Below, one piece after another: positions 3,777 through 5,587 of a stretch of DNA of 5,587 nt (positions within the stretch are counted from its first letter, which is position 1; every line of letters starts with the position of its first letter). The position numbers and the translations under genes are program-made. Source of the stretch: a bacterium (GTDB taxonomy: Bacteria > Oederibacteriota > Muellerivitia > Muellerivitales > Muellerivitaceae); assembly GCA_025980505.1 (NCBI GenBank), contig JAICXI010000152.1, positions 1 to 5,587 on the forward strand. Reading direction: 5' to 3'. The notes beneath the pieces are model-generated. The model was not told the DNA's origin, searched no databases, and saw only the letters and a program-made list of their open reading frames with translations.

Positions 3777-5405
3777 ATGCGCGTTGAGGATCTGGATTTA
3801 AAGGAACTATTGGAATTGGACCCCGGCGGGGGAATGGTCCATTTCGCCGGTGAGAGGGCCTTGATCATGGATGCGGTGGCCCAGGGATTATTGCGTAAAG
3901 AGCTCATCGATACCTTCGGGGAAAGGACGGCCCGGGGCATCCTCAGCCGTTACGGCTATATCCATGGCAGGCGCCTGGCGGTGGCCATGAAATCCAAATT
4001 CAAATGGGACAGCGATGATGATTGGCGAAGGGCCGGGACCCGGATATTGGCCCTGCAGGGCCTTTTCATGCTGGACCCCAACAGCATCGACGCATTCGGG
4101 CACGAAGGGGGGACTTGGCGCGTTTCCTACGAGGCCGAACAGCATCTCCTGCTGAAGGGCCGGTCGGACAAGCCCGTTTGCTGGAACCTTTGCGGGCTCA
4201 TCAGCGGTTACCTGAGTTTCGTCACGGGCGAGGAAATGTACGCGCTGGAGGACAAGTGCATCGGAAAGGGCGATACGGCCTGCCATGTGATGATCAAGTC
4301 GGAAGCGGAATGGGGGGCCGAGGCCGGCGGCGAACTGGCGGTCTTCAAGCGGGTGGGGATCGACAATGCCTTGCGGGAAGTCACCACCACGCTGAAACGC
4401 ACGGAAACCGAATTGCGCGAGAAGACCCGCAAGCTGGCGGTCCTGGCCAATATCGAGGAGGACCCGGCGGAACTGATGGCGCGAAGCCCCGAAATGCGAA
4501 AACTCATGGAATTGGCCAAGACCATCGCCACGATTGATTCCACGGTGCTCATCACGGGGGAGAGCGGGACGGGAAAGGAAAGGGTGGCGCGTTATGTCCA
4601 CGACCATTCCGCCCACGCGGCGGGCCCCTTTATCGCGGTGAATTGCGGGGCCATCACCGAGACCCTGCTGGAAAGCGAGCTTTTCGGCCATGCCCGCGGG
4701 GCCTTTACCGGGGCCACGGCGGACCGGCCGGGACTCTTCGAGGCGGCCAACGGCGGGACGCTCTTCCTGGACGAGGTGGGTGAAATCACCCTTCCCATGC
4801 AGGTGAAGCTCCTGCGGGCCCTCCAGGAGAGGGAAGTGCGCCGCGTGGGGGAGAACAAGAACCGTCCCATCAACGTGCGCATCGTGAGCGCCACCAACAA
4901 GGAGCTGAAGGGCGAGGTGGAGGGGAAAAAATTCCGGGAGGACCTTTATTACCGCCTCAATGTGGTTGAGCTGGCCGTCCCGCCCCTGCGCAAGCGCCGG
5001 GAGGACATCCTTCCCCTGGCCCGGCTCCTCCTGGCCGAATCCGCCATTCAAATGAAGCGGACCGTGGACGGTTTGACGGCTCCGGCGGCGGACCAGCTGC
5101 TCGGCTACCACTGGCCGGGCAACGTCCGCGAACTGGCCAACGCCATGGAGCGGGCGGTCGCGGTGGCCAAGACGAACCGCGTCGATGTGGAGGACCTTCC
5201 CTCCCAGGTGAACCTGAAAACGCCGCTGGCTTCCAAACAGGGGGTGCCCCGGTTTTTAAAGGATGTGGAGAAGGATTGCATCCTGGAGGCCCTCGAAAAA
5301 ACGGAAGGCAACCGGCGAAAAGCCGCCGATTTGATGGGGGTGGGCGTCGCGACGCTTTACCGGAAGCTCAAAACCTATAAGCTGCTGGACCTGGTGAAGG
5401 AGTGA
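3777..5405 (+). CDS. XylR/DmpR-type sigma-54-dependent transcriptional activator
   Basis: The product is a 542-residue bacterial enhancer-binding protein. ATG 3777 has AAGGAGG five bases upstream, preferred over TTG 3747. Residues 1-105 are the XylR_N sensor domain. Residues 106-180 are a V4R domain with Cys135 (PVCW), Glu158, Cys161 and Cys169, which match in spacing the MopR zinc ligands C155/E178/C181/C189. Residues 196-222 are a probable coiled-coil linker. The AAA+ domain has Walker A GESGTGKE (261-268), the sigma-54 loop GAFTGA (308-313), Walker B GTLFLDE (327-333), sensor I SATN (371-374), Arg387 and Arg393 in FREDLYYRLN, and WPGNVREL (446-453). A Fis-type HTH follows (about 497-534). 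In this family an aromatic ligand relieves inhibition and ATP hydrolysis opens the sigma-54 promoter. DmpR's phenol-contact His106 aligns with Leu91, while Trp134 is kept as Trp114, so the ligand is uncertain. The divergent sigma-54-type promoter is the obvious target. Confidence 0.96.
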   Translation: MRVEDLDLKELLELDPGGGMVHFAGERALIMDAVAQGLLRKELIDTFGERTARGILSRYGYIHGRRLAVAMKSKFKWDSDDDWRRAGTRILALQGLFMLDPNSIDAFGHEGGTWRVSYEAEQHLLLKGRSDKPVCWNLCGLISGYLSFVTGEEMYALEDKCIGKGDTACHVMIKSEAEWGAEAGGELAVFKRVGIDNALREVTTTLKRTETELREKTRKLAVLANIEEDPAELMARSPEMRKLMELAKTIATIDSTVLITGESGTGKERVARYVHDHSAHAAGPFIAVNCGAITETLLESELFGHARGAFTGATADRPGLFEAANGGTLFLDEVGEITLPMQVKLLRALQEREVRRVGENKNRPINVRIVSATNKELKGEVEGKKFREDLYYRLNVVELAVPPLRKRREDILPLARLLLAESAIQMKRTVDGLTAPAADQLLGYHWPGNVRELANAMERAVAVAKTNRVDVEDLPSQVNLKTPLASKQGVPRFLKDVEKDCILEALEKTEGNRRKAADLMGVGVATLYRKLKTYKLLDLVKE

Positions 5406-5453
5406 AAGGGGGGTCCGGAACGGATTTCCCGGGGTGTTGAAATAGGCGCTAGG

Positions 5454-5499
5454 CGGAACCGGCCCGGGCAATAGCGGGGTTCCGGCGGTTTCGCCTTTT
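5454..5499 (+). terminator. Hairpins with short T-run, possible weak terminator
   Basis: CGGAACC (5454-5460) pairs with GGTTCCG (5478-5484). Just after it GGCG-GTTT-CGCC (5484-5495) leads into TTTTCTCTT. The last stem is only four pairs, so termination is probably partial. It lies between the activator gene and the response-regulator gene and may separate or attenuate them. Confidence 0.35.
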
Positions 5500-5521
5500 C
5501 TCTTGAAAGGAGAAGGACTGG

Positions 5522-5587
5522 ATGAAGTGTTCCGATTTTACGATTCTCGTCGCGGAAGACGACTTGGATTTATTGAAGGTTTACGAG
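5522..5587 (+). CDS. Response-regulator receiver domain protein (partial, N-terminus only)
   Basis: Twenty-two codons are visible from ATG 5522, with AAAGGAGAAGG ending five bases upstream. The sequence FTILVAEDDLDLLKVYE is a typical first strand and acidic pair (Asp13, Asp14) of a CheY-like receiver domain. The phosphorylated Asp and any output domain lie outside the window, so it could be a transcription factor, a single-domain regulator or the start of a larger signalling protein. It lies 116 bases after the activator gene on the same strand; co-transcription depends on the hairpins between. Confidence 0.8.
   Translation, partial: MKCSDFTILVAEDDLDLLKVYE

Noticed and set aside
3888..5111. 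407-codon minus-strand ORF opposite the activator gene
   Set aside because: It is a shadow of the GC-rich activator frame, with no SD and no recognisable domain.

Overview
The window looks like chromosomal DNA of a Gram-negative-type bacterium. It is moderately GC-rich, has strong AGGAGG-type ribosome binding sites, a lipoprotein-like export signal and a sigma-54 enhancer-binding protein. I cannot name a lineage. There is no transposase, integrase, CRISPR array, intact tRNA or rRNA.

Left part (1-1070): a divergent pair. A C39-like cysteine peptidase with an export signal runs off the left edge on the minus strand. A 111-residue exported, C-terminally anchored protein runs on the plus strand. 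The pairing recalls the PA2778/PA2779 pair of Pseudomonas. The 243-base gap between them holds a perfect inverted repeat and a doubtful 49-codon ORF. A strong intrinsic terminator at 1028-1069 closes this part.

Middle (1157-2954): a probable two-gene membrane operon, an AI-2E/PerM-family permease followed by a DedA-family protein. It ends at a bidirectional hairpin terminator that also serves a small minus-strand gene.

Right part (3003-5587): the most interesting region. A 542-residue XylR/DmpR-type sigma-54 activator (XylR_N, V4R, AAA+, Fis-type HTH) faces away from a small Arg/His-rich, probably secreted protein. Upstream of the small gene, on its strand, lies a good -24/-12 sigma-54 element at a sensible distance from the start codon. 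The 468-base gap contains TTGATCAA-like palindromes and a long imperfect inverted repeat, where enhancer sites would be expected. My reading is a self-contained sensor circuit: the activator senses an unknown small molecule, may limit its own expression, and switches on the small secreted protein. The zinc-site residues of the sensor domain are conserved, but a key phenol-contact position is not, so the ligand is probably not phenol. A response-regulator gene starts at the right edge.
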